From: Arthrobacter sp. B3I4
Lineage (GTDB): Bacteria > Actinomycetota > Actinomycetes > Actinomycetales > Micrococcaceae
Assembly: GCF_030816855.1 (NCBI RefSeq)
Contig: NZ_JAUSYK010000001.1
Coordinates: 806,001 to 870,000, forward strand
Length of the DNA stretch: 64,000 bases
Reading direction: 5' to 3'
Below are positions 7,697 to 16,974 of this stretch, one piece after another. The position numbers and the translations under genes are program-made. Numbering within the stretch: position 1 is the stretch's first letter; every line of letters begins with the position of its first letter. The notes beneath the pieces are model-generated. The model was not told the origin of the DNA and searched no databases. It saw nothing but the letters and a program-made list of their open reading frames with translations.

Positions 7697-7984
7697 ATGG
7701 CTGAGATCAGCGTGCTGCTTCCCAGTGTCCTGGCGCCACTGGCCGGCGGCCAGCCGGTCCTGACCGCGTCCGCGGACCGGCCGGTGACGGTCGGCTGGCT
7801 GCTCGACACGGTGGGCGGGGCCTTCCCGGCCCTGGCCCGGCGCCTGCGGGACGAGACCGGGGCTGTCCGCCGGTACGTGAACGTTTACGTGGCCGGCACG
7901 GAGATCCGCAGGCTGCAGGGGCTCGGCACCGAGGTGGCGCCGGGCCAGGAGGTCCTGATCATCCAATCCGTCGCCGGCGGCTAG
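7697..7984 (+). CDS. ThiS/MoaD-family (CysO-like) sulfur-carrier protein
   Basis: This 95-residue beta-grasp protein ends in VAGG, the di-glycine tail that is adenylated and thiocarboxylated in ThiS, MoaD and the mycobacterial cysteine-synthesis carrier CysO. The core VRRYVNVYVAGTEIRR and the end IIQSVAGG closely follow the CysO/MoaD pattern. No activating E1-like enzyme (MoeB/ThiF), Mec+-type protease or CysM lies nearby. It is 9 nt downstream of the beta-propeller gene, so the two are probably co-translated and may act together. Confidence 0.88.
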   Translation: MAEISVLLPSVLAPLAGGQPVLTASADRPVTVGWLLDTVGGAFPALARRLRDETGAVRRYVNVYVAGTEIRRLQGLGTEVAPGQEVLIIQSVAGG

Positions 7985-8032
7985 CGGCTGCCGCGCCTTC
8001 TCAGGCCGCCCTTTAGCCTCCACCGCAAATCG

Positions 8033-8061
8033 TTGACAATTTCGTCTGCGATCCGTACCGT
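8033..8061 (+). promoter_or_regulatory. Putative promoter of the LIV-type ABC operon
   Basis: TTGACA (8033-8038), a 17-nt spacer and TACCGT (8056-8061) lie 68 nt upstream of the first importer gene. The -35 is a perfect match; the -10 is moderate. Confidence 0.55.
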
Positions 8062-8129
8062 CGGTCTCGAGTGGTCGGGAGCGAGGACCGCGCCGATTTC
8101 CTTGCAATGGTGCGACGGGAGGTACGCCG

Positions 8130-8912
8130 GTGGCGGCAGGGCTGAGCCTTAAAGACGTGAACCTGCACTTCGGCGGGGTCAAGGTGCTGCAGGACGTAAG
8201 CTTCGACGTCGAGCCCGGCGTCATCCTCGGCTTGGTGGGCCCCAACGGCGCCGGCAAGACGTCACTTTTCAACTGCATTAGCGGCCACTACAAGCCGAGC
8301 TCAGGTTCCATCACGATCAACGGCACCGAGGTGCTGGGCAGCGCCCCGTCCCGGCTCGCCCGGCTCGGGCTGGCGCGAACCTTCCAGCATCCGGCCCTGC
8401 GGCTGAATGCCACGGTCCTGGAAAATGTGTTGCTGGGCGGGCACACCCGGCTCCCCGGCGGCCCCGTGTCCTGGGCGCTGCGGCTGCCGAACACGGTGCG
8501 GGCGGAGCGCGGCATCCGCACCGAAGCCCTCGAACTCCTCGAGCGGGCGGGTCTTGGCTGGGCGGCAGACGTCCCGGCCAACGAACTTTCCCACGGCCTG
8601 CACAAAGGCGTTGAACTGTGGCGGGCCATGCTCTCCAGGCCGGCCCTGCTGCTGCTCGATGAGCCTGCGGCGGGACTGTCGCACGGGGAGGTGGAACAGC
8701 TCATCGCGACGGTGAAACGGATCCGCGCCGAGCAGGACACCACCATTGTCGTCGTCGAGCACCACATGGGCCTCATCTCAGCCCTCACCGATCAGGTCGT
8801 CGTCCTCGACCACGGGCGCAAACTCATGGCGGGCACCGCGGCCGAGGCGCAATCCGACCCGCGCGTGATTGAGGCCTACATCGGGAAGGACGCCGCCGAT
8901 GACGCTGCTTGA
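8130..8912 (+). CDS. livG: LIV-type ABC importer ATPase (LivG-like)
   Basis: A 260-residue nucleotide-binding subunit of a branched-chain-amino-acid-type (HAAT family) importer. Walker A is GPNGAGKTS (about residue 36), the LivG/LivF-type Q-loop region is ARTFQHPAL, and Walker B is ALLLLDEPAAGL followed by EHHMGL. The signature is degenerate (LSHGLHKGVELWRAML in place of LSxGxQxxxxIARAL). GTG at 8130 has GGGAGG 7 nt upstream. It is first of five overlapping or adjacent genes. HAAT importers take up amino acids and, in many soil bacteria, aromatic acids; the location next to aromatic O-demethylases favours the latter, by inference. Confidence 0.9.
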   Translation: MAAGLSLKDVNLHFGGVKVLQDVSFDVEPGVILGLVGPNGAGKTSLFNCISGHYKPSSGSITINGTEVLGSAPSRLARLGLARTFQHPALRLNATVLENVLLGGHTRLPGGPVSWALRLPNTVRAERGIRTEALELLERAGLGWAADVPANELSHGLHKGVELWRAMLSRPALLLLDEPAAGLSHGEVEQLIATVKRIRAEQDTTIVVVEHHMGLISALTDQVVVLDHGRKLMAGTAAEAQSDPRVIEAYIGKDAADDAA

Positions 8913-9609
8913 GCTCTCCGAGGTAACCGCTTCCTATGGACCGGTCCAGGTGATCGACGGGGTCTCGCTCAGCGTGCCGGAGGGCGGCTCCGTCGGCATC
9001 CTCGGTGCCAACGGCGCGGGGAAAACCACCACACTGCGGGCGATCAGCGGGACCGTGCGGACCGGCGGACGGATCACCTTCGACGGACGCGACATCCGGG
9101 GCCTCCGCCCCGACCAGGTCGCCGCCCTCGGCATCGCCCATGTCCCGGAGGGCCGCGGAACCCTCGGGCAGCTGAGTGTCCGGGAGAATCTGCTCGTGGG
9201 GGCGTATCTTCGCAAGGACCGCAAGGCGATCTCCGCGGACCTGGATTACTGCCTGGACCTGTTTCCGCAGCTCAAGGACCGGATCGGCGCCCGGGCGGCA
9301 GCGCTGTCCGGCGGTGAGCAGCAGATGCTCGCAGTTGGCCGGGCTTTCATGGCGAAGCCCCGGCTGCTGCTGCTGGACGAGGCGTCGCTGGGGCTGGCGC
9401 CCAGCACCGCCAAAACTGTCTACGACGCAATCCGCCGGCTCAGGCGGGAGTCAGGGATTGCCATGGTGGTCGTCGAACAAAACGCCAACCTCGCTTTCTC
9501 CCTGGTGGACACGGCAACCGTGCTGGAAACGGGCCGCAACGCGTTGACCGGGACTTCCGCCGAACTCAAGGGCATGGACGAGATCCGCCGCGCCTACCTG
9601 GGGGGCTGA
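8899..9609 (+). CDS. livF: LIV-type ABC importer ATPase (LivF-like)
   Basis: A 236-residue second ATPase of the importer. Walker A GANGAGKTTT, signature LSGGEQQMLAVGRAF, Walker B LLLLDEASLGLAP and VEQN are all present, the typical LivF form. I start it at ATG 8899, which overlaps the livG end by 14 nt and gives the family's usual N-terminus; an in-frame ATG at 8869 would add ten residues inside livG. Together with livG it would form the ATPase pair energising transport at the inner face of the membrane. Confidence 0.92.
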   Translation: MTLLELSEVTASYGPVQVIDGVSLSVPEGGSVGILGANGAGKTTTLRAISGTVRTGGRITFDGRDIRGLRPDQVAALGIAHVPEGRGTLGQLSVRENLLVGAYLRKDRKAISADLDYCLDLFPQLKDRIGARAAALSGGEQQMLAVGRAFMAKPRLLLLDEASLGLAPSTAKTVYDAIRRLRRESGIAMVVVEQNANLAFSLVDTATVLETGRNALTGTSAELKGMDEIRRAYLGG

Positions 9610-9615
9610 CCGGAG

Positions 9616-10497
9616 ATGGGAACCTTTATCCAGCTCGTAGTGGACGGCCTCTCAGCCGGGTCCATCTACGCGGCACTGGCCCTGGCGATCGTGCTGGTGA
9701 ACCAGGCGACGGGCCTGATCAATTTCGCGCAGGGCGGCCTGGCGGTACTGTCGGCCTACATCGCCTACGCCTTCGTGCAATTCGGACTGCCGTTGATCGC
9801 TGGCATCATCCTCGCAGTGGTGATCTCGTTCTTTATCGGCGCACTGGTGGAGCGTTTCCTGGTCCGCCGGTTCGAACGCGGCGACCCGGACACCGCCGTC
9901 GTGGTCACGATCGGCCTGCTGACCCTGGTCACCGGTATCACCGCCATCATCTGGAGCTACAACAACCTCGGGTTCCCGTCACTCTTTCCGCTCAGCAGCG
10001 TGGATATCCTCGGCGCTGTGGTGAGCGTCCGCTCGCTGGCCACCACGGTGACCATCCTCGTGATCATGGTGCTGCTGCAGCTGTTGTTCCTCCGCACCAA
10101 ACTCGGCCTCGCCCTCCGCGCAGTGGCCGACAGCCCGGCGTCGGCGGCGTTGTCCGGGCTTCCGGTGGGGCGGCTGCTGATGGTTGGCTGGGGTCTCGCC
10201 GCAACCCTCGGCGCCATCGCCGGAGTTCTGGTCGCGCCGCAGCTGACCCTGACCCCGGGCATGCTGGACACCGCGCTGGTCTACGCGCTCGCAGCCGTCA
10301 TCCTCGGCGGCCTGAGCAGCCCGCTCGGCTGCGTTGTGGCCGCCTCGGCCATCGGCGTCCTGGAGAACCTCGTGGCGGTGTACATTCCACTGATCGGCCA
10401 CGACCTGAAAATCGCCGTGCCGTTTGTCCTCATCTTTGTCATCCTCATCCTCCGTCCGCAGGGCCTGTTCGGCCGAAAAGTCGTGGTGAGGGTCTGA
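9616..10497 (+). CDS. livH: LIV-type ABC importer permease (LivH-like)
   Basis: This 293-residue membrane protein has about eight hydrophobic helices and the LivH hallmarks near the start (LSAGSIYAALALAIVLV, then GLINFAQGGLAVLSAY, about residues 11-45) and a cytoplasmic loop for ATPase contact (LALRAVADSPASAALSGLP, about 160-180). It forms the membrane channel with livM, whose ATG overlaps its stop. The ribosome site GGAG stands just before the ATG. Confidence 0.92.
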   Translation: MGTFIQLVVDGLSAGSIYAALALAIVLVNQATGLINFAQGGLAVLSAYIAYAFVQFGLPLIAGIILAVVISFFIGALVERFLVRRFERGDPDTAVVVTIGLLTLVTGITAIIWSYNNLGFPSLFPLSSVDILGAVVSVRSLATTVTILVIMVLLQLLFLRTKLGLALRAVADSPASAALSGLPVGRLLMVGWGLAATLGAIAGVLVAPQLTLTPGMLDTALVYALAAVILGGLSSPLGCVVAASAIGVLENLVAVYIPLIGHDLKIAVPFVLIFVILILRPQGLFGRKVVVRV

Positions 10498-11585
10498 TGA
10501 GCAGCGTACTGCCGGTCACCCGAAAGCCGGTCACCCGAAACAGGGCCGGGCGGACCGTCCTCGTTGTCGTCGTTGCGCTTGCGCTGCTGGTCGCCCCCCT
10601 CGTCCTGCCGGCGTTCGCCAACCAGACCCTGATCCGGATCGGCGTCTACGCCGTCGCGGTGCTGGGGCTCAACATCGTCATGGGCTACACCGGGCAGGTG
10701 AACCTGGGGCAGATCTTCTTCCTTGGACTCGGCGCCTATGTCACCGCGTACGGGGTGAAACAGGGCTGGAACATCGTCCTGGTCTTCGTGCTGGCGTGCG
10801 TCATCGCGGGCATCGTCGGGCTGCTCGTAGCACTTGCGGCGGCCCGGCTGGGCGGACTCGCCATCGCGATGGTCACCATCGCGCTGCCCATCGTCGGTGT
10901 TCCGCTCGCCAAGCGGCTCGACGAATTCACCGGCGGTTCCCAGGGCATCTCGGCCCGTTTCACCGACGCGCCCGACTGGTCCGGCCTGTACAACGACCAG
11001 TGGCAGTTCTACATCATCCTGCTGGTGACAGCGGCCGCGTTCCTGCTCGGCCGCAACCTGGTGCGCGGCAAGTACGGCCGCGCATTCGGCGTCGTACGGG
11101 AAAACGAGGCCGTGGCAGCGTCGATGGGTGTGTCGCCTTACCGCACTAAGGTGCTCGCGTTCACGCTCGCCTCGATCTTCGGCGGAGCCAGCGGATTCCT
11201 GTATCTGGCAGCCGTGCAGTACACCTCGCCGGAGACCCTGAGCTTCGGCCACTCCATCACGCTGCTCGCAGCCATGGTCATCGGCGGCGCCGGAAGCATT
11301 ACGGGGTCGCTCATCGGCGGCGCCTACTACGTTCTGGTTCCGCTACTCACAAACGCGATCGACCCCAGCTTCACCACCGCCAGCCAGGGCGCGATCCTCC
11401 TGCTGGTGCTGTTCCTGTTGCCTGAAGGGTTGGTGAGCCTTCCGCGGGTGGTCCGCCGGCTCACCCGCGGTCCCACCAAACGCCCTGTACCCGGGAATCC
11501 CCAGCAGCCCGCTCCCGCGCGTCGTCCGGTTCCGGAAGACGCGCCGGAGGGACTCGAACAACCAGAGAGGCACGATCGATCATGA
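10497..11585 (+). CDS. livM: LIV-type ABC importer permease (LivM-like)
   Basis: A 362-residue second permease with about nine or ten helices. The motif LGLNIVMGYTGQVNLGQIFFLGLGAY (split here for brevity, about residues 57-82) and the coupling loop YGRAFGVVRENEAVAASMGV are standard for LivM. The last 45 residues are a Pro/Arg-rich cytoplasmic tail. Its ATG overlaps the livH stop by one base, and its stop overlaps the start of the binding-protein gene (ATGA), so the three are translationally coupled. Confidence 0.92.
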   Translation: MSSVLPVTRKPVTRNRAGRTVLVVVVALALLVAPLVLPAFANQTLIRIGVYAVAVLGLNIVMGYTGQVNLGQIFFLGLGAYVTAYGVKQGWNIVLVFVLACVIAGIVGLLVALAAARLGGLAIAMVTIALPIVGVPLAKRLDEFTGGSQGISARFTDAPDWSGLYNDQWQFYIILLVTAAAFLLGRNLVRGKYGRAFGVVRENEAVAASMGVSPYRTKVLAFTLASIFGGASGFLYLAAVQYTSPETLSFGHSITLLAAMVIGGAGSITGSLIGGAYYVLVPLLTNAIDPSFTTASQGAILLLVLFLLPEGLVSLPRVVRRLTRGPTKRPVPGNPQQPAPARRPVPEDAPEGLEQPERHDRS

Positions 11586-12838
11586 AGCTCAGGAAAAAGT
11601 CAGACGGGGTCCTCGGCGTCGTCGCGATGGCATCCATCGTGGCACTCTCCCTCTCGGGGTGTACCCGGGACAGCGGCGGCCAGGGCGGCGGGTCGGGATC
11701 GTCCCCGGGCATCACCGACTCCTCAATTACGCTCGGCATCACCACCCCGCTCAGTGGCGCGACTGCCGGTCCCGGAACCTGCACGGTTGCCGGCGTAACC
11801 GCCTACTTCGGTGCGCTGAACGCGGCGGGCGGGGTGAAATTCGGTGACGGAAAAACCCGGACCGTGAACATCAAGACCTACGACGACGGGTACGACCCGC
11901 AAAAATCGCTGGCGAACTTCCAGCAGATGGTGTCCGACAATGTCTTCGCGGCCACGGCCGGCCTGGGGACGCCCACGAACCGGGCCTTCCGGGAGGCCGC
12001 CATCAGCCAGAAGGTCCCGCAGGTGCTGGTGATGACCGGTGATCCGCTCTTCAGCGACCGCAAGCAAAGCGCCTGGCAGCTCGGGTTCGTGCCGATCTAC
12101 CAGAACGAGGGTGCCGCCTTCGGCAAGCTGCTGGCCGCATCCAAGGACCAGCACAAGGTGGCCATCCTGTCGCAGAACGATGACTACGGCAAGGGTTACG
12201 TGCAGGGTTTCAAGGATGCCATCAAGGGAGCGTCGAACATCTCGGTGGTCGGGGAACAGACCTACGAGGCCACGGATACGTCCGTGGATGCGCAGCTGAC
12301 CCAGTTGGCGTCGTCGGGAGCCGACGTCGTCTTCAACGCCATGTCGATCACGCCGCTGGCGATCGCGTCGCTGCAGAAGGCGCAGCAGATCGGCTGGAAG
12401 CCCAGCTGGTTCCTGCCGTCAAACACCTCCAGCCCCACCGCGATCCTTGAGCCGGGGCGGGCCACCGCCTATCCGGGCATCTACTCCGTGTCCTTCGCAA
12501 AGGCCCCGCAGAGCCCGACGTTCGCCAAGGATCCGGACGTAGTCAAGTTCCTCGCGGACCTCAAGCAGTACGGCAAATACCCGGACATGCCGGCCTTTCC
12601 GCACTGCATGTGGAGCTACATGGTGGGTGCCACGCTGGAGCAGGCGTTCAAGAACATGAACGCCCCGACGAGGGACAGCTTCATGACGTCCCTGCGCAAT
12701 ATCAAAGGACTGCAGGCGCCGCTGATGCTCTCCGGCACGTCGGTGGACACGACGGTTGACGGCCAGCCGGCCGTATCGTCGGTGCTCGTGCAGAAGTACA
12801 ACGGCAAGGGCTACGCCACGGTGGAGAACTTCGGCTAG
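11582..12838 (+). CDS. livK: Periplasmic-type substrate-binding lipoprotein of LIV-type importer
   Basis: A 418-residue lipoprotein. The signal peptide ends in a lipobox LSGC (Cys about residue 27), followed by a Gly/Ser linker and a type-I periplasmic-binding fold (Peripla_BP_6), starting ITLGITTPLSGA. It would capture substrate outside the membrane and hand it to livHM. The family binds amino acids, amides or aromatic acids; the downstream neighbours (PadR regulator, LigM enzymes) suggest a lignin-derived aromatic, but the protein itself does not reveal it. The gene ends 8 bp from the convergent padR. Confidence 0.9.
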   Translation: MKLRKKSDGVLGVVAMASIVALSLSGCTRDSGGQGGGSGSSPGITDSSITLGITTPLSGATAGPGTCTVAGVTAYFGALNAAGGVKFGDGKTRTVNIKTYDDGYDPQKSLANFQQMVSDNVFAATAGLGTPTNRAFREAAISQKVPQVLVMTGDPLFSDRKQSAWQLGFVPIYQNEGAAFGKLLAASKDQHKVAILSQNDDYGKGYVQGFKDAIKGASNISVVGEQTYEATDTSVDAQLTQLASSGADVVFNAMSITPLAIASLQKAQQIGWKPSWFLPSNTSSPTAILEPGRATAYPGIYSVSFAKAPQSPTFAKDPDVVKFLADLKQYGKYPDMPAFPHCMWSYMVGATLEQAFKNMNAPTRDSFMTSLRNIKGLQAPLMLSGTSVDTTVDGQPAVSSVLVQKYNGKGYATVENFG

Positions 12839-12846
12839 CCGCCGGT

Positions 12847-13464
12847 TCAGGCGCTGGAGGCTTCCGGCTGCGCGGTGCCGCCGGAAGCTTCCAGTTCGCC
12901 CACCAGTTCCAGCCCGCGCTGCGCCCAGGCGATTTCGATGCGTGCCCGGTCGACGAGGCCCTCGTAGGTGAAGCGTTTGAACGCGATTGTGCGTTCCCAA
13001 TCCCCGGGGTCTGTCGCGGCGAGGCGCCGCACCAGCATGGGATTGGCGACCTCGGCGATGCGCAGTAGTTCGCCTTCCCACTGGGCGAGCTCGGCCTCCC
13101 ATTGCTTGCCGTGCCGCCGGAAGAACTCTCGGGCAGCTTCCGGCGACGCCGCTTCCAGGTACGCGGCGCGCAGATGTGCGGGGTCGCGGACGCGGGCATA
13201 CTCCAGAGGTGTTTGCATCCAGGCCAAAAAGGCCGCGTCGCCGTCGGCCGTGACGTGATAGACGCGCCGGGTGGCGCGCTGGCCCCGGGGCTGCTCTTCG
13301 CCCTCGATCAGGTTCTCGGCTTCCATCTTGCGTAGCTCGGGGTAGATCTGGGAGTCCGGGGCATGCCACACGTGCCCCACCGACGCGGAGAACTGCTTCT
13401 GCAGTTCGTAGCCGGAGAGCGGGCCGACGCGCAGCAACGCCAGCAGCGCGTAGCGCAGGCTCAT
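12847..13464 (-). CDS. PadR-family transcriptional regulator
   Basis: The 205-residue protein has an N-terminal PadR winged helix (about 1-85: MSLRYALLALL, GYELQKQF, HAPDSQIYPELRKMEAENLI) and a C-terminal helical dimerisation region of the longer (PadR-s2/VirR-like) class. PadR proteins typically repress phenolic-acid or efflux genes and respond to phenolics, which fits its place downstream of ligM and convergent with the importer. A strong hairpin separates it from ligM, so it may be expressed at a different level. Confidence 0.9.
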   Translation of the reverse strand: MSLRYALLALLRVGPLSGYELQKQFSASVGHVWHAPDSQIYPELRKMEAENLIEGEEQPRGQRATRRVYHVTADGDAAFLAWMQTPLEYARVRDPAHLRAAYLEAASPEAAREFFRRHGKQWEAELAQWEGELLRIAEVANPMLVRRLAATDPGDWERTIAFKRFTYEGLVDRARIEIAWAQRGLELVGELEASGGTAQPEASSA

Positions 13465-13489
13465 GCGGTACTCCTTTGGGACGGCGGGA

Positions 13490-13521
13490 GGGTGGAGGGG
13501 GCTTCGCCGCCCCCTCCACCC
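13490..13521 (-). terminator. Strong 13-bp hairpin between ligM and padR
   Basis: GGGTGGAGGGGGC (13490-13502) pairs perfectly with GCCCCCTCCACCC (13509-13521) across a 6-nt loop. It starts 12 nt beyond the ligM stop. It lacks a T-run, as many actinobacterial terminators do. It would end or attenuate the metF-purU-ligM transcript ahead of padR. Confidence 0.6.
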
Positions 13522-13533
13522 GGGATTCCCAGC

Positions 13534-15033
<1,500 letters not shown>

Positions 15034-15906
15034 TCAGAAGACGATGGTTTGGTTGCCGTGCCGGACCACCCGGTCCTCGGCATGCCACTGCACCGCCCGC
15101 GAGAGCACGGCCCGTTCCACGTAGGCGCCGCGGGCCTGGAGGTCAGTGGCCGAATGCGCGTGCGTCACGCGGGCGACGTCCTGTTCGATGATCGGACCCT
15201 CGTCGAGGTCCTTGGTCACGTAGTGCGACGTCGCGCCGATCAGCTTGACGCCGCGCGCCTTGGCCTTCCGGTACGGGGCAGCCCCAATGAACGCGGGCAG
15301 GAACGAATGGTGGATATTGATCAGCGGCACCCCCACCCCGTCCAGGAAACCCGGGGAGAGGATCTGCATGTAACGCGCCAGCACCACGAAATCCACGTTG
15401 CCGTCCAGCAGTTTCAGGATTTCAGCTTCGGCCGCGGACTTGTCTTCGCCGTGCGACGGGACGTGGAAGAAGGGGATGCCGAAGGAGCGGACGTCCTCGG
15501 CGGTATTCGTGTGGTTGGAGATGACCATCGGGATGGTCACTGGCAGTTCGCCGCGCCGGTGCCGCCAGAGCAGTTCGAGCAGGCAGTGGTCCGACGTCGA
15601 CACCAGGATGGCCATGCGTTTGGGGACGGACCGGTCGGTGAGCGTCCAGCGGAGCCCCAGGGGCGCCAGGGTGCTCTCCAGATCAGCCTCGAGCGCGGGC
15701 ATCGCAGCGGCCAGGTCCGGCCGGTTGAACACCACCCGCTGGAAGAAATCGCCCGACGCCGGGTCGGAGGAGTATTGGTCCAGGGTGACGATGTTGCCGT
15801 GGTTGCGGGTGACCAGGGCAGCCACTGCCGCGACAATCCCGGGCTGGTCTGGGCCGTGCACGATCAGGCAGGACTGGTCCTTGAGGGATTCGGTGTGCAG
15901 TGCCAT
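15034..15906 (-). CDS. purU: Formyltetrahydrofolate deformylase
   Basis: This 290-residue enzyme hydrolyses 10-formyl-THF to THF and formate. It has an N-terminal ACT domain (about 10-90, HGPDQPGIVAAVAALV) and a C-terminal formyl-transferase fold with the active-site run INIHHSFLPAFIGAAPY and the catalytic Asp region (SHYVTKDLDEGPIIEQ). Placed between metF and ligM, it would release folate-bound carbon from O-demethylation as formate and regenerate THF for LigM. It starts 9 nt after the metF stop. Confidence 0.93.
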   Translation of the reverse strand: MALHTESLKDQSCLIVHGPDQPGIVAAVAALVTRNHGNIVTLDQYSSDPASGDFFQRVVFNRPDLAAAMPALEADLESTLAPLGLRWTLTDRSVPKRMAILVSTSDHCLLELLWRHRRGELPVTIPMVISNHTNTAEDVRSFGIPFFHVPSHGEDKSAAEAEILKLLDGNVDFVVLARYMQILSPGFLDGVGVPLINIHHSFLPAFIGAAPYRKAKARGVKLIGATSHYVTKDLDEGPIIEQDVARVTHAHSATDLQARGAYVERAVLSRAVQWHAEDRVVRHGNQTIVF

Positions 15907-15915
15907 GGCCGCCGC

Positions 15916-16812
15916 TCAGCCCTGCTCGGCGACGAACTGCCGGACCCAGTCCGCCGTCGCCAGCAGGCCGCCGAAAGTGTAGAAGTGCAGCCCCACCCGT
16001 CCGCCGATCTGCGGCTGCTGGCCGGGCGTGTGTTGTGCCAGTACGGCGGCCAGGTCGTTGACGAACCGGTCGGGGCCGGCGTCGCCCATTAGGTTGGTCA
16101 GCGAGAAGCCGTACTTCTTCACGATCATGGCGTTGGCGCCGACGCCGAAGCGGCGGGCGAAGCCGAGCAGGCGTTTGATGCCCGCCGGTCCTGGCGTGCC
16201 GACGCGGACGGGGGCGTTGATGCCGCTGGAACGGAGGGTGTCGATCCAGTCGGCGACCGGGTCGGTGTCGAATGCGAACTGGGTGAGGATGACAGCACCG
16301 AGGCCTTGCTCGGCGAGGGCCGCGGTTTTGTCCGTCAGGGCGCGTGAGAGCACCTCTTTCGGAATGTCGGGGTGTCCTTCCGGGTAGCCGCTGATGCCGA
16401 CTTCACGCACGCCGAACTGCTGCAGGATGCCGCTGCTGATCACCGAGAGTGAATCCTCGTAAGGGCCTTCGGGCGTTGCCGGGTCGCCGCCCACCGCGAA
16501 AATATGTTCCGAGGCACCGACTTCCTGCAGGCGGCCGAGGAACTCCTCAAGCTGCTGCTGGGACTTCAGACGGCGCGCCGAGACATGCGGAACCGGCACG
16601 AAGCCGAGGTCCCGCACCGCTTTGGCCGCCGCCACCCGCATTTCCAGGTCCTCGTTGCCGAGGAAAGTGACGTTGATCCGCGTGCCCGGCGGGATGTGGC
16701 CCTGGGCCTCCGTCAGCGCGGGGATGTCCTTGCCGGTCATCTCGAGGGAAAAGTCGTGGATGAGTTCCAGTGATGCTGCCCGGTTGATCGCGGGCGTGCT
16801 TCGAGTCGCCAT
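15916..16812 (-). CDS. metF: Methylenetetrahydrofolate reductase, divergent form
   Basis: A 298-residue TIM-barrel flavoprotein of the MetF family, here proposed to run in the oxidative direction, taking 5-methyl-THF from LigM to 5,10-methylene-THF. Support: the size, the barrel motif FVPVPHVSAR near residue 75, FAVGGDP (about 125), and GVGANAMIVKKYG. The N-terminal catalytic Glu region reads HDFSLEMTGKD instead of the usual FEFFPPKT, marking a divergent branch like those beside ligM. It heads the metF-purU-ligM set; AAAGGA precedes the ATG. Confidence 0.85.
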   Translation of the reverse strand: MATRSTPAINRAASLELIHDFSLEMTGKDIPALTEAQGHIPPGTRINVTFLGNEDLEMRVAAAKAVRDLGFVPVPHVSARRLKSQQQLEEFLGRLQEVGASEHIFAVGGDPATPEGPYEDSLSVISSGILQQFGVREVGISGYPEGHPDIPKEVLSRALTDKTAALAEQGLGAVILTQFAFDTDPVADWIDTLRSSGINAPVRVGTPGPAGIKRLLGFARRFGVGANAMIVKKYGFSLTNLMGDAGPDRFVNDLAAVLAQHTPGQQPQIGGRVGLHFYTFGGLLATADWVRQFVAEQG

Positions 16813-16869
16813 CGGGAATCCTTTCGGTCGGTGCGACGGTGCACCTGCTTCCGACTTTAGCTATGTAGA

Positions 16870-16884
16870 TAGGGACTGTCCATA
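16870..16884. promoter_or_regulatory. Dyad upstream of metF
   Basis: TAGGGACTGTCCATA is a 15-bp dyad centred on T16877 with one mismatched pair (GGAC-T-GTCC core), inside an outer CTATG/CATAG pair at 16861-16865 and 16881-16885. It lies about 60 bp before the metF start in the 162-bp spacer and is a candidate operator, perhaps for the PadR protein. Confidence 0.35.
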
Positions 16885-16974
16885 GGTAATGCGGACCAAC
16901 TTGTCGTCGCGGCCGCCGGTCAGCCGGCCAGGTGGGCCAGCCTGCCCGGTTGGACGGCCGGCCCGTCCGGACGG

